DNA from: an uncultured Lewinella sp.
Lineage (GTDB): Bacteria > Bacteroidota > Bacteroidia > Chitinophagales > Saprospiraceae
Length of the DNA stretch: 64,000 nt
Direction of reading: 5' to 3'
Assembly: GCA_937873655.1 (NCBI GenBank)
Contig: CALMYQ010000101.1
Location: forward strand, 1 to 64,000
Shown here: one piece after another, positions 48,023 to 56,500 of the stretch
Position numbering within the stretch: the first letter of the stretch is position 1
How the letters are laid out: each line of letters opens with the position of its first letter
Position numbers and translations under genes: made by a program
The notes under the pieces: model-generated
What the model was told of the DNA's origin: nothing
The model's input: the letters and a program-made list of their open reading frames with translations, nothing else
Database searches by the model: none

Positions 48023-51000
48023 CCGGCAGAAATTTCAGGCGCCGGAATTTTATCGCTCTTCTTCTCCAGGAAGTCTGCGAGTTGGGCAATGGTCGGATGG
48101 TTGAAAATGTCCTTGACCTTTAATTCAAGCTTGAGGCTGCTTTTGATGGCCGACACAACCCGGATCGCGGAAAGTGAGTCCCCTCCGGTTTCAAAAAAGA
48201 AATCATGTATCCCGATTTCCGTTTTTTTGAGGATTTCAGCCCATATTCCGCGGATATTTTCCTGCATTGGGGTGAGCGGTTCTGCGATTTGCGGCTGATT
48301 GCGGTACCGGGCGGCCAACCGGAGCAGCTCCGATCCGTCGATCTTGCCCTGAGGGGTAAGCGGCCATTCGTCCACCTCAATCAATTTTCCGGGAATCATA
48401 TACCCGGGAATCTTCCGGAAGAGGAAGTGTCTCAACTCATTTGCGAATGGATCCTCTCCGGCCGGTCCGTCGAGTTTGATCTCACCGGCCCGCTGGTAAA
48501 ATCCGATCATTTCGGCGCCCTGCTCTTTTTTTACCGCGCGCACGGCTGCTCTGGCGACTGAGGGGTGGTCGAGGATTTTTTTCTCGATCTCCCCCAATTC
48601 AATGCGATAACCATTGACCTTGATCTGGCTGTCCTTACGTCCGAGAAACAGGAGGTTGCCGTCTTCCGTCCATTGCGCCAGGTCGCCGGTGCGATACAGC
48701 AGGAGCCCCGGTTCAAAAGGATCGGGTAAAAACTTCTCTGCGGTAAGTCCCGGATTGTTCAAATAGCCGTCGACGATCCCGGCCCCGGAAATGCAGAGTT
48801 CGCCCGGCACGCCCTTGGGCAGGAGGTTCAGCTCATCGTCCAGCACATATATTTTTTTGTTTGCGCAGGGTTTGCCGATCGGTACCGGCTGACCTGGGAC
48901 CAACTCAGCCGGGTCGACCCGGTAAAAAGTGGCGATCACGGTGGCTTCAGCCGGGCCGTAGAGATTGAAAAACGACAACCGGGAGCCGTATTGCCGGGCT
49001 GCGGCCGGATCTGCCGCCTCACCTGCCGAAATCAGGCCGCGCAGCCCCGGAAAATCGGGGCGGTTCAGCATTTCCAGGTAAGAGGGCGTCATACCCGTCA
49101 TGGTGATGCGGTGGGACTCGAGGTATGCCAGGAATTGATCCCTGTCTTCCACCGTGTTTTTATCGGCCATTACCAGGGTGGCGCCGCACAATAACGGAAA
49201 AATGTCAAAGAAAAAGCCGTCAAACCCCAATGAAAAGAACTGCAGATAGTTGTCTTCCGGACCTGCTCCCAGCTTCGGGATGTAGTCCCAGACATTGTTG
49301 ATCAGGCCTTCGTGTTTGGCGACGATCGGTTTGGGTTGACCGGTTGACCCGGAAGTGAAGATGATATAGGCCGGATCGCCCGCTTTGACGCGATGCGTTT
49401 TTTCCTGCGGATCTTCGGCCGGAGGATACACGGGTTTGTCCATCAGCAGGACCGGCAATCCGGCAGATGCCGGGATCCTTCCTGCAAGTTCAGAAACGGA
49501 GAGGAAAAGTGAGGGTTTTGCTATATGGCAGACCTCCTGGATTCGTTGTCCCGGGGTATCTTCCTCGATGGGCATAAATACGCCTCCGGCCTTCATCACC
49601 GCCAGCATGGCGATGATGGTATGGTGATTCCTGCCCGCCATTACCGCTGCGAATTCGCCGGGTTGCAGGTTAAACTGCCTGCGTAGAACGGCGGCGAATT
49701 GATCGGATTCCCGGTCCAGTTCGCGGTAGGTCAGCCTGGTATCATTCCAGGCCAATGCGATCGCTGCCGGATATTTCATTACCGTTTCTCTGAAAAGATC
49801 CAGGATGGTGTCATAAGGCGGCGGACCGATGGAGGTGTCGTTGAACACCCGGAGCAACCCGAATGCTTCTTTCTCGGAGAGCATCGGCAACCTGGAGATC
49901 TCCGTGTCGGCCTGATTGACCGCAGCAGTTGCCAGGCGAAGCAGGTGCCTGGTCAGGGCTTCAATGCGGGATCGCTTGAATAAATCCGTATTGTACAGGA
50001 TGCTGATCCCGATCTTTCCGTCCGGCCCCTCCCCTATTACAAATCCGAGATCCCGCGCGGCAACCGTCTCTTCGGCGTCCAGCGGGGTTGCGGTTATATT
50101 TTTGAAGCCGTTGATTGAAGGTGCGGGTTGGCTGAAATTTTGTGCGGCGACCGCCACATCGAATAACGGAGCATGACTTTGATCAAACACATATCCGATG
50201 TCCTCAAGAATGTTGGAAAACGGATAGAACTGATTGTTATAGACCTGGAGGATATTGGTTTTTACGCGGTTCAGCAGATCAGAAAAGGTCTCGTTTTTGT
50301 CGATTTGGGTCCGGATCGGCAGGATATTCGCGAATGTGCCGAGTTGATCCTCCAGTTCAGGACGCCCGCGGCCTGCGAATGCCGATCCGGTGATCAGGTC
50401 GGTTTGACCGGTGTACCGGTAAAGCAGGACCGACACCAGGCTGTGGAAGAACAGGAATGGCGTGACATTATTTTCCCGGCAATAGCTTTTTATGGCAGCA
50501 GAAACAGCCGGATCCATTGTGATTTCCGCGTGTTCGCCGTTGAATGTCCGGACCGCCGGCCGCTGAAAATCAGTTGGGAAATGCAGGACAGGCAGCTCGC
50601 CCGCCAGGTATTCCCGCCAAAAAGCCCTTTGAGCCTGATGAAGCCCTTGTTTTAACTCCCGGTTGAGGCGGGCTGAAAAATCCTTATATTGAAAGGCCGG
50701 CCTGGCTGCAGGCGCCGGATCGCTTTCCAACCGGAGCATATACCTGGACATCAGGTAGTTTGCCGCGATTTCAGAAGACCATCCGTCCATGATGATATGG
50801 TGATGGACCAGCGCAAAAACAAAGCTGTTGACATCAATGCGAAACAACAGAAACCGGATAAGGGGGCCGTTTTCAAAATCCATTTCATCGCTTGAAATCG
50901 ATTTGATGCGTTGCAGGGCGGTTTCCTTCGGAGTCTGCAGCTCCCTCAGGTCATCACGGTCCAGAACACTGCCAGGAAAAAGCCCATCAACCGGGTTGAT

Positions 51001-51405
51001 CCTTTGAAAGGGCTCACCGTCAACGAGGTGGAACGTAGTCCTCAATATTTCATAGCGATCCATCAGGTCAAATGCAGCCGCTTCCAGGGCCTCAATGTTC
51101 AGATCGCCTTCAAGCAAAAACGAACGGATCTGGTTATAGACCCCGGTTTGATACAAGGCGGAATTGATCCAGATTTCCCGCTGGAAAACGGATAATTCAA
51201 AATACGATTCTCCTTCCCGCTCCAATGCAGCATCCGCTGAACCGGAGCAGGCTTCCAGCTCGGCGATTATTGCTTCTTTATTTGCTTTAATTTCATCCAA
51301 CAGTTCGCTGGTTATCAGCCCTTTTTCAGCACTGAGTTTCAAGTTCCCCTGAATCAATTCCAGTTTTATGCCGGCTTTTTCCAGTTGATCGAACAAGTCT
51401 TTCAT
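43429..51405 (-). CDS. NRPS-2: docking-C-A-T-C-A-T-epimerase (modules 2-3)
   Basis: The 2658-residue synthetase has a TubC-type docking domain (about 1-55), module 2 (C-A-T, to about 1127), module 3 (C-A-T, to about 2170) and an epimerase domain (about 2180-2640). The first C domain begins SVFQREIWINSALYQTGVYN and has HHHIIMDGWS; it is less like the other internal C domains. The A codes are DGFGIALVIK (unassigned) and DIWELTADDK, which I recall from Dab-activating modules of Pseudomonas. Both carriers read GGDS rather than GGHS. That is usual before an epimerase but unexpected in module 2. The epimerase shows LLPIQQRFF, HHLAADGISW, EGHGRE and FNYLGQ, so residue 3 should be D. The C-terminus ends DEILRF. 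The sbnB-like gene ends only 18 bases upstream. Confidence 0.98.
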   Translation of the reverse strand: MKDLFDQLEKAGIKLELIQGNLKLSAEKGLITSELLDEIKANKEAIIAELEACSGSADAALEREGESYFELSVFQREIWINSALYQTGVYNQIRSFLLEGDLNIEALEAAAFDLMDRYEILRTTFHLVDGEPFQRINPVDGLFPGSVLDRDDLRELQTPKETALQRIKSISSDEMDFENGPLIRFLLFRIDVNSFVFALVHHHIIMDGWSSEIAANYLMSRYMLRLESDPAPAARPAFQYKDFSARLNRELKQGLHQAQRAFWREYLAGELPVLHFPTDFQRPAVRTFNGEHAEITMDPAVSAAIKSYCRENNVTPFLFFHSLVSVLLYRYTGQTDLITGSAFAGRGRPELEDQLGTFANILPIRTQIDKNETFSDLLNRVKTNILQVYNNQFYPFSNILEDIGYVFDQSHAPLFDVAVAAQNFSQPAPSINGFKNITATPLDAEETVAARDLGFVIGEGPDGKIGISILYNTDLFKRSRIEALTRHLLRLATAAVNQADTEISRLPMLSEKEAFGLLRVFNDTSIGPPPYDTILDLFRETVMKYPAAIALAWNDTRLTYRELDRESDQFAAVLRRQFNLQPGEFAAVMAGRNHHTIIAMLAVMKAGGVFMPIEEDTPGQRIQEVCHIAKPSLFLSVSELAGRIPASAGLPVLLMDKPVYPPAEDPQEKTHRVKAGDPAYIIFTSGSTGQPKPIVAKHEGLINNVWDYIPKLGAGPEDNYLQFFSLGFDGFFFDIFPLLCGATLVMADKNTVEDRDQFLAYLESHRITMTGMTPSYLEMLNRPDFPGLRGLISAGEAADPAAARQYGSRLSFFNLYGPAEATVIATFYRVDPAELVPGQPVPIGKPCANKKIYVLDDELNLLPKGVPGELCISGAGIVDGYLNNPGLTAEKFLPDPFEPGLLLYRTGDLAQWTEDGNLLFLGRKDSQIKVNGYRIELGEIEKKILDHPSVARAAVRAVKKEQGAEMIGFYQRAGEIKLDGPAGEDPFANELRHFLFRKIPGYMIPGKLIEVDEWPLTPQGKIDGSELLRLAARYRNQPQIAEPLTPMQENIRGIWAEILKKTEIGIHDFFFETGGDSLSAIRVVSAIKSSLKLELKVKDIFNHPTIAQLADFLEKKSDKIPAPEISAGPRPDRIPLSFAQERLWFIDQLGGSLEYHMPSVIRLTGDLNPNVLEAALRGLVGRHEVLRTVFTTEDGRPFQVVMPASDWKLTFSRNQNAEDQGSLQDLIAETVTRPFDLSADYMLRAYLAECGPHDHVLILVVHHIASDGWSQSLLVRDLAALYAAFSAAKEPELQPLPVQYADYAIWQRRYLDQARLSRDLDWWSANLAGVEPLKLPADFPRPAVQGTRGKKLELEIGSELTDGLRKLSRSSGTTLFMTLLAAYKVLLYRYSGQANLCVGTPVANRQDPLLESLAGFFVNTLALRSDLSGNPSFRQVLKQVRTTVLSAFERQETPFEQIVDRVEQKRDLSRNPVFQVEFVLQNLPEIADLNLRGLTIAQEFDVHVAAQFEVSLSVIEKPEKLILGFIYNSDLFTESRMDRFAGHFRELLSGLVADPDIKIGECPILTAEEEREILVAFNDTAKAYPADKTIIDLVFEQVKRNPEKTAVTCAGEALSYSVLVSRAGQLAGCLQAQAIGKEEIIPVCMDRSPEMLIGILGIFMAGGAYLPVDPEYPDQRIGYILEDSGARVMLIDGKNHKRLKGITPAKAILPQDWLNCVAPVSAADVHPDDLAYVIYTSGSTGNPKGAMIEHRGMVNHLYAKINELGITSTSRVLQNASQAFDISIWQFLVALAAGGTTVIYPQEIVLDADRFLTGLAMDRLTHVEVVPSYLRLLMDMEKIRESRFPHLEYLLVTGETLPKPLLAQWLSQFPEIPVVNAYGPTEASDDITHCFLSALPAGEFVPIGHVLQNLRILILNPFGELCPVGVPGEICVTGTGVGRGYLNQPVLTARKFVSDPLNPGESMYKTGDLGYWQENGELIFIGRIDNQVKIRGHRIELEEIEAVVRKCPGVRETAVITFMNDNNSAALAGYIVLDGTASRDDLQHWIAQQLPDYMTPSVWIELDRMPLTPNGKLDRKGLPAPEAGDAGREQYVSPRNKTEKDLTDIWSALLKQERIGIHDNFFEKGGDSIISIQLVSRARQSGYAIQPRDVFLYQTVATLAERISTRSSEAVIAEQGLLNGPAELLPIQQRFFQYGEQPLSHYNQSVLTGLDKSVAATDLEKIAGVLIRQHDALRFRYYLENGQWRQEYGDSPGLLEIVRLDTVPPESVSAEITKACNRLQASLDICKGPIIRFGLILTPSEYDHNRLFITIHHLAADGISWRILFEDLEKHLTALSLGQPISLEKKGTSYRQWATALAKHAEDRRTTSQLAFWQSIIRDYQPIPADRQTGGCRYSDLETWAFDLPAALTRSLLQEANQAYSTAINDLLVSALVSALGDWSGLSTVVIGLEGHGRESMADNIDISRTIGWFTTLYPAAFPYDPAAGEDTLIKTVKEQLRGIPDKGLGFGLLRYLHPSEKIRCELALAKWDIEFNYLGQTDNATAPGNWFSDVPESKGEGISPEAPIEEKLLINAFVAEGRLRLSLNYSKNQYKLATIDRLGQHFVNALERIAYHCLDQNRTAITPSDLGLGNQMDHRELDELNDFLIQAENNGDEILRF
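48023..51405 (-). other. NRPS-2 module 2 (docking-C-A-T), substrate unassigned
   Basis: Borders are approximate. The A pocket reads DGFGIALVIK, from FDGFFF, TGMTPS, LISAGE and NLYGPAEATVI. I do not recognise it; small residues around the pocket could allow a bulky or N-modified substrate. The carrier has GGDSL although the next domain is an ordinary L-accepting C domain. Confidence 0.85.
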
Positions 51406-51423
51406 TGTACAGCGTTGTTGCTT

Positions 51424-52398
51424 TTAATCCTCCAGGATGGTACAGATCGCTAGTTCTTTAGCCTTTTCGTAGTACCAGGCTCCAATGGCGATATCGAATA
51501 CCGCCATACCCATCGGATTGAACATGACCACCTCATTCTGATCCAGGCGGTTCAGGGCGCCATTGCAGAAGACATCTACCAGGTTGACGGTATCCTCCTT
51601 TTTGAGCCCTTTATGGATGGCCATCATTTCTATATCGGTTTTTTCCCTGCAAACCTCGTCCCAATCATCCACGATCATAAGGTCGACAAAGTCCATGAAG
51701 TCAGGTACATAGTCGCGCAGCGATACGTTGAGGTGGAGGCTTCCCGGTTTGGGGGGGCGATTAAAGTAGGGTTTGTCAGAAACGGTGGCGGTGATGAAGA
51801 TGTCAACCCCGTCGCTCGCTTCTTCGAAGGTGGAAACAGGGCGCACGCCGGAAATGGTTTGCCGGGCGCCGGCCAACTCATCGAAGGGGCGGATGTCAAA
51901 AATCCTCACCTCTTTCAGGTTATTTCCAAGGATGGCCTGCAGCATTTCCAGGTGCAACTGCCCGATGGGGCCGAATCCGGTCATCCCCGCTATCAGGTCC
52001 TTTTGTTCCGTTCCGCGGGCTTCCATTACCTTTTTGATGACCGCGCCGGTTACCGCAGCCGTCCGGATGCCGCTGATGATGGGCGTATTGATCATGCAAC
52101 GCGGAATCCCGGTGTCGGCCTCATTGAGGATGCTGACCGAGTGCGCGCGCTTCTCCCCTTTTTCCAGGTTGCCTGGAAAACTGGCGATCCACTTGATGCC
52201 GGAAAAATTGATCTGGCCGCCGATAAACGCGGGCATCGCGATGATCCTGTTCTGAAGGTTGCGGTACCGCAAATAGGGTTTTACGGGCTGCGCAAAATCT
52301 TCGTTTCCCATGCAGCTGACCGCTTCTTCGATGACGAGCGCGAGTTGGTCCCAGTCGCGGGGAATGGATTGGATATGCTTGGAATTCAGGTAGTACAT
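51424..52398 (-). CDS. sbnB: SbnB-like N-(2-amino-2-carboxyethyl)-L-glutamate dehydrogenase
   Basis: The 324-residue protein is a member of the ornithine cyclodeaminase/mu-crystallin family and most like SbnB of staphyloferrin B synthesis. SbnB oxidises the adduct made by SbnA, using NAD, to release L-2,3-diaminopropionate and 2-oxoglutarate. Visible features are the N-terminal substrate region with the conserved ASFPGNLEKG and RTAAVTGA stretches and the Rossmann motif GFGPIGQLH near residue 142. It lies 68 bases after the sbnA-like stop and 18 bases before NRPS-2, whose second module has a diamino-acid-type code. An ordinary ornithine cyclodeaminase is unlikely given the SbnA partner. Staphylococcal siderophore and viomycin-type clusters use the same pair. 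Confidence 0.93.
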   Translation of the reverse strand: MYYLNSKHIQSIPRDWDQLALVIEEAVSCMGNEDFAQPVKPYLRYRNLQNRIIAMPAFIGGQINFSGIKWIASFPGNLEKGEKRAHSVSILNEADTGIPRCMINTPIISGIRTAAVTGAVIKKVMEARGTEQKDLIAGMTGFGPIGQLHLEMLQAILGNNLKEVRIFDIRPFDELAGARQTISGVRPVSTFEEASDGVDIFITATVSDKPYFNRPPKPGSLHLNVSLRDYVPDFMDFVDLMIVDDWDEVCREKTDIEMMAIHKGLKKEDTVNLVDVFCNGALNRLDQNEVVMFNPMGMAVFDIAIGAWYYEKAKELAICTILED

Positions 52399-52466
52399 AG
52401 GTCAAATGGTTCGGATTTGACGGCGTGCGGGTTGCTGCCGGAGATAAGTTTCGGGTGCGGTCCTGC

Positions 52467-53450
52467 TCAGCCGACCTTTTCCATCAGTTCATTCATGGTC
52501 TTTTCTTCCAGGATTTTGGTTACCCACGCATCGTTATAGATGGTATCGATATAAGGAATGCCGCGATCCGGGCAGATGATCAGGGCGTTCGGCGAGGAGC
52601 CCTGCCATTTTCTGCCGTTCATGAACTTGCATGCTGCGAAATAGGCCGCGCCCGATGAGCCGCCAGCAAAAACGGAATGGCTGTTCAATAGATCCCGGCA
52701 ACCGCTGATGATCTCTTCGTGGGTCAGGATCATGACCTCATCTACCGGAGCGCCTTCCATAAAGGCGGCTTTCCTGCCGGCGCCAAGTCCCGGGATATAT
52801 CTTTTACATTTTTTATCGCTGAAGATCATGGAGCCTTCAATGTCAACGGCCACTACCACCAGATCCGGAAACTGCTGTTTGACAAAGCGGGTCAAGCCGA
52901 CAACGGTTCCGCAGGAGCTGGTCGGCACAAAGAGGTAATCCAGGCTGGAAAAGGCGCGGTTGATTTCATCTGCCAATCCGGCGTAACCGAGGAAATTGTT
53001 AGGATTCTCGTATTGGTTGGTCCAGTAGCTGTTGTCCGTGATCTCCACCAATTCTTTCACCTTCCTGATCCGGTTGAGCAAAAAACCGCCTGTTTCATCC
53101 GGTTGGTCAACCATAATGACCCTGGAGGCGAACAGGCGGAGCATCTTGAGGTTGATCTCGCTGATCTGGGGATCCACAACCGCACAAAAATCGACCCCCA
53201 GCCGGTTGCATTGCAAGGCTGTTGATATGCCGAAATTGCCGGAGCTCGATTCTATGACTATGGTTCCCTCCCGGATCTTGTTTTCCTTTATGGCGTGGTA
53301 GAGGATGTTGTTGGCAGCGCGGTCCTTGATGCTGCCTGAAAAATTGGTATATTCCAGTTTTGCAAACAGGTTGAAACCCGGGAAATGTTCCAACCGGACC
53401 AATGGGGTCCTGCCGATCTGCTCCCTGATTTTCAATATGTCCTCGATCAT
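52467..53450 (-). CDS. sbnA: SbnA-like N-(2-amino-2-carboxyethyl)-L-glutamate synthase
   Basis: This is a PLP enzyme of the cysteine synthase fold, about 327 residues. The Schiff-base Lys is in GSIKDRAA, the substrate loop is SSSGNFG and a conserved Gly-rich region reads GGSSGAAYF. SbnA joins O-phospho-L-serine and L-glutamate to give the precursor that SbnB cleaves to Dap. The pairing with the sbnB-like gene separates it from true cysteine synthases. The ATG at 53448-53450 gives the N-terminus MIEDILKIREQIGRTPL, which lines up with known SbnA. A GTG six codons earlier (53466-53468) is possible. The gene follows NRPS-1 by about 80 bases and belongs to the same transcript. Confidence 0.93.
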   Translation of the reverse strand: MIEDILKIREQIGRTPLVRLEHFPGFNLFAKLEYTNFSGSIKDRAANNILYHAIKENKIREGTIVIESSSGNFGISTALQCNRLGVDFCAVVDPQISEINLKMLRLFASRVIMVDQPDETGGFLLNRIRKVKELVEITDNSYWTNQYENPNNFLGYAGLADEINRAFSSLDYLFVPTSSCGTVVGLTRFVKQQFPDLVVVAVDIEGSMIFSDKKCKRYIPGLGAGRKAAFMEGAPVDEVMILTHEEIISGCRDLLNSHSVFAGGSSGAAYFAACKFMNGRKWQGSSPNALIICPDRGIPYIDTIYNDAWVTKILEEKTMNELMEKVG

Positions 53451-53528
53451 TTTCTGGTTGCGGTCCACAAAGTAGAATTTAGCGGTTTGAGGAATCTTTG
53501 GATTGCCGGGGTAAACAGGGGCGTTGCA

Positions 53529-56500
53529 TCAAATGATGATCTCTTCCATTGACCGCCCGGTGTCGGCAATGCCGATCTGCCTCCCGACCTCCGCCGCCAA
53601 TTGGCGGATGGTGGTATGGTCAAAAATATCCTTGACTTCAAGCGTAATGCGGAATTCGGAGATAATCCTTGATATGATCTGGACGGCTTTGAGGGAGTGC
53701 CCGCCCAGGTCGAAAAAGTCGTCATCCATGCTGATCTTTTCATGGCCTAAAACCTCTTGCCAGATGGCCAGCAGCCCTTCCTCCAGGTCGTTTTCAGGCG
53801 GGATAACGGTTTTTGCCCGGTTGTCCTGCTTCATTTTCCGGAGGGCCTTCACGTCCAGTTTGCCGTTAGGGGTGATGGGGACCGATTGGATGGCCGTCAA
53901 TTGTCCGGGCACCATGTAATCGGGTAATTTTGTCCGGAGGAAAGCCAGCAAAGCGCCGGGGTCCGGGTCATCCTGGTATTGGATGAAAGCGGTCAACGCG
54001 TAACCGCCGCCGGGTTCTTCGAATGGCTGGACTGAGGCAAAAGCCACTTCAGGATGACTCAGCAGCACCTGATCGATCTCGTTGGTATCGATCCGGTAAC
54101 CCCGGATTTTCACCTCCTGGTCAATCCTGCCCAGAAATTCGATTTCGCCGCCCGGCATGCGCCGCGCCCTGTCTCCGGTTTTATAGATCCTTTGCCCCCG
54201 GGCATCGGCTGTAAATTTTTGTTGGGTCAGTTCGTCGTTTCCGAAATAGCCGACGGCCAGTCCTTTCCCGCCGAGGCATAATTGTCCTTTTGCCCCGACC
54301 GGTAAAAGATTTCCGCTGTGGTCAAGGATATGTGCGCCGGCGTTGGCGATAGGCCGTCCGATGACCGGGAACCGGCCGTAGGTATCGAGGTTATCCGGAT
54401 CGATCCGGTGGAATACGGCGCCGATGGTCGCCTCAGTAGGTCCGTAGTGATTGACAAATTGCGTTGAAGGATTTATTGCCAGGTATGCCGCAAGGTCGCT
54501 GACATTGATTTTCTCTCCGCCCAGCAAAACCAATTTCAGGGCGGATGAAGCCAGCAAAGCCTTTTTGCCCGAAGCCATGAGGATCTTGAAATGAGAAGGC
54601 GTCAGTTTCAGGAACGAAATTTGGTTTTCCAGCAGGAAGGTCAGCAGGCTGTCGGGATTTCTGACGGTGTTCTTGTCGGGCAAAAACAAGGTCGCTCCGC
54701 TGAGCAATGTTCCCCAGATAGCGGTATACCCCAGGTCGAAAGCATAGGAGGACAGGAGCGCACCCCGGTATTCCTGCGAAAAATCAAATTCGCTTTTGAA
54801 CCAGGATACGTAGTTCAGTAATGCACCGTGGCTGACCATTACCCCCTTGGGTTTTCCGGTTGTTCCGGAAGAGTAGATCAGGTAAAGCGGGTCATCCGGA
54901 CCGATGGAAACCTCAGGACATTTTCCTGACCTGTCGAGCAAATCCAGTTGGATATCCATAGCAAATAACTCGCCGGGAAATCCCTCAGCATGTTCTAGCA
55001 TGGTACTTTCCGTCAGCAGGACCGCCGGTTGGGATCCTTGCAGGATATTGCGTATGCTTGCGCCGGGCAATTCGGGGTGGATCGGTACAAAGGCTGCTCC
55101 CGACCTGGCTGCCGCCAACATGCCGATGAGCGCATAGTCATAGCGGTCCACAAGAATGGCGATCCGTTTTCCCTTCCCCTGCCCATCCAGCTGATCGATC
55201 AGGTGGGCCGCCAGCGCATCGGCCTCGCCATTCAATTCGAGGTAGGAATAGCTGCCCATTTCCGACCAGATTGCCGTCTTGTCGGGGAAGGTTGCCGCCG
55301 TGCGTTCAAAAAGGGAATGAACAGAAGGGAGAGGCTCGAATACCTTTTGGGTGTTATTGACCTCATCCAACAGCCAGTGACGCTGTTCGCCGTCTTTTTC
55401 AACCAATCCGAATCGGTCCACCGGCATGGCTTCCTGACTGATGGCCTGCTCTGCCAGCAAGCAGAATTGCCCGAACAGGTTCCTGACCAGATCTTCGGTG
55501 TAAAGCTCGCGGTTATAATAAAAATTGAGCCTCAGCACGGGTTTTGTCCCGACTATGATGTAAAACGGATAATGATTTTGGCTGAATACGCTTTCCCGGA
55601 TCAGTTCCAGCATGCTTTCCTCTTTGCCGGCCTCTGTGCCGACTTTCAGGCCCGGAAGCCCGGCATTTACCGGATAATTCTCAAAAACGACAATATGGTC
55701 GAACAGGTGTTGTTTCAGCTCACTGGCATTCTGGATCTCCGCCAGCGGATAATGGTGGAATTCCTCCGAGTCGGCCGCCTCGGTTGATACTCTCCGGACC
55801 AAATCGCCGAAACCGGTTTCGGGATCGAAGGCAACCCTTACCGGAACAGTATTGATGAACAAACCCACTATCTCGTCGGAATCAGGCAGTTGTGGGGGCC
55901 GGCCTGAAACGACAGCGCCGAAAACAGCGTCCCGCTGATCGTTATATTTTGCCAGCAGGAGCCCCCATAACGTCCTGAAGATATTATTAAGGGTTGTTCT
56001 GTTCTTCCGGGCTACTTCCAGGAGGTTTTGGTGTAGGGTGTCCGGCAATTCAAAGGTTATGACCCTGTTGTCGAAAGCGGACTCGGGTTCCTCGCTGCGA
56101 AGGAGCCGGGGAATGGGTGAAGGAGCATCGAAATGAAGGAGGTACTTTTTCCAGAATTCGGCCGATTCGGAGGAGGGTTTCTTCTCGAGCCAATCGATAT
56201 AGTTCCGGTATTGAACGGGCGGCGGCAGCGATGGGGCCCTGTCGGCGCCTGCGCTTTCGTAAATGGCAAAAAACTCCTTTTCTATGGTTTTCAACGACCA
56301 TCCGTCGATAATGATGTGATGGCAGCTCCAGATGAACTCATGCTCCGAGTCGCTGATCCTGAAAACGGCCGCCCGGATCAGACTGTCTTTCACCAGGTCG
56401 AAATAATGCTTGCGGTCCTCTTTTTTAAAGGCTTCTATCCGGTCCTCCTGCTCTTTTTTTGAGGACAGATTGCTGATGTCCTCAAAATAAAATGGCAGTT

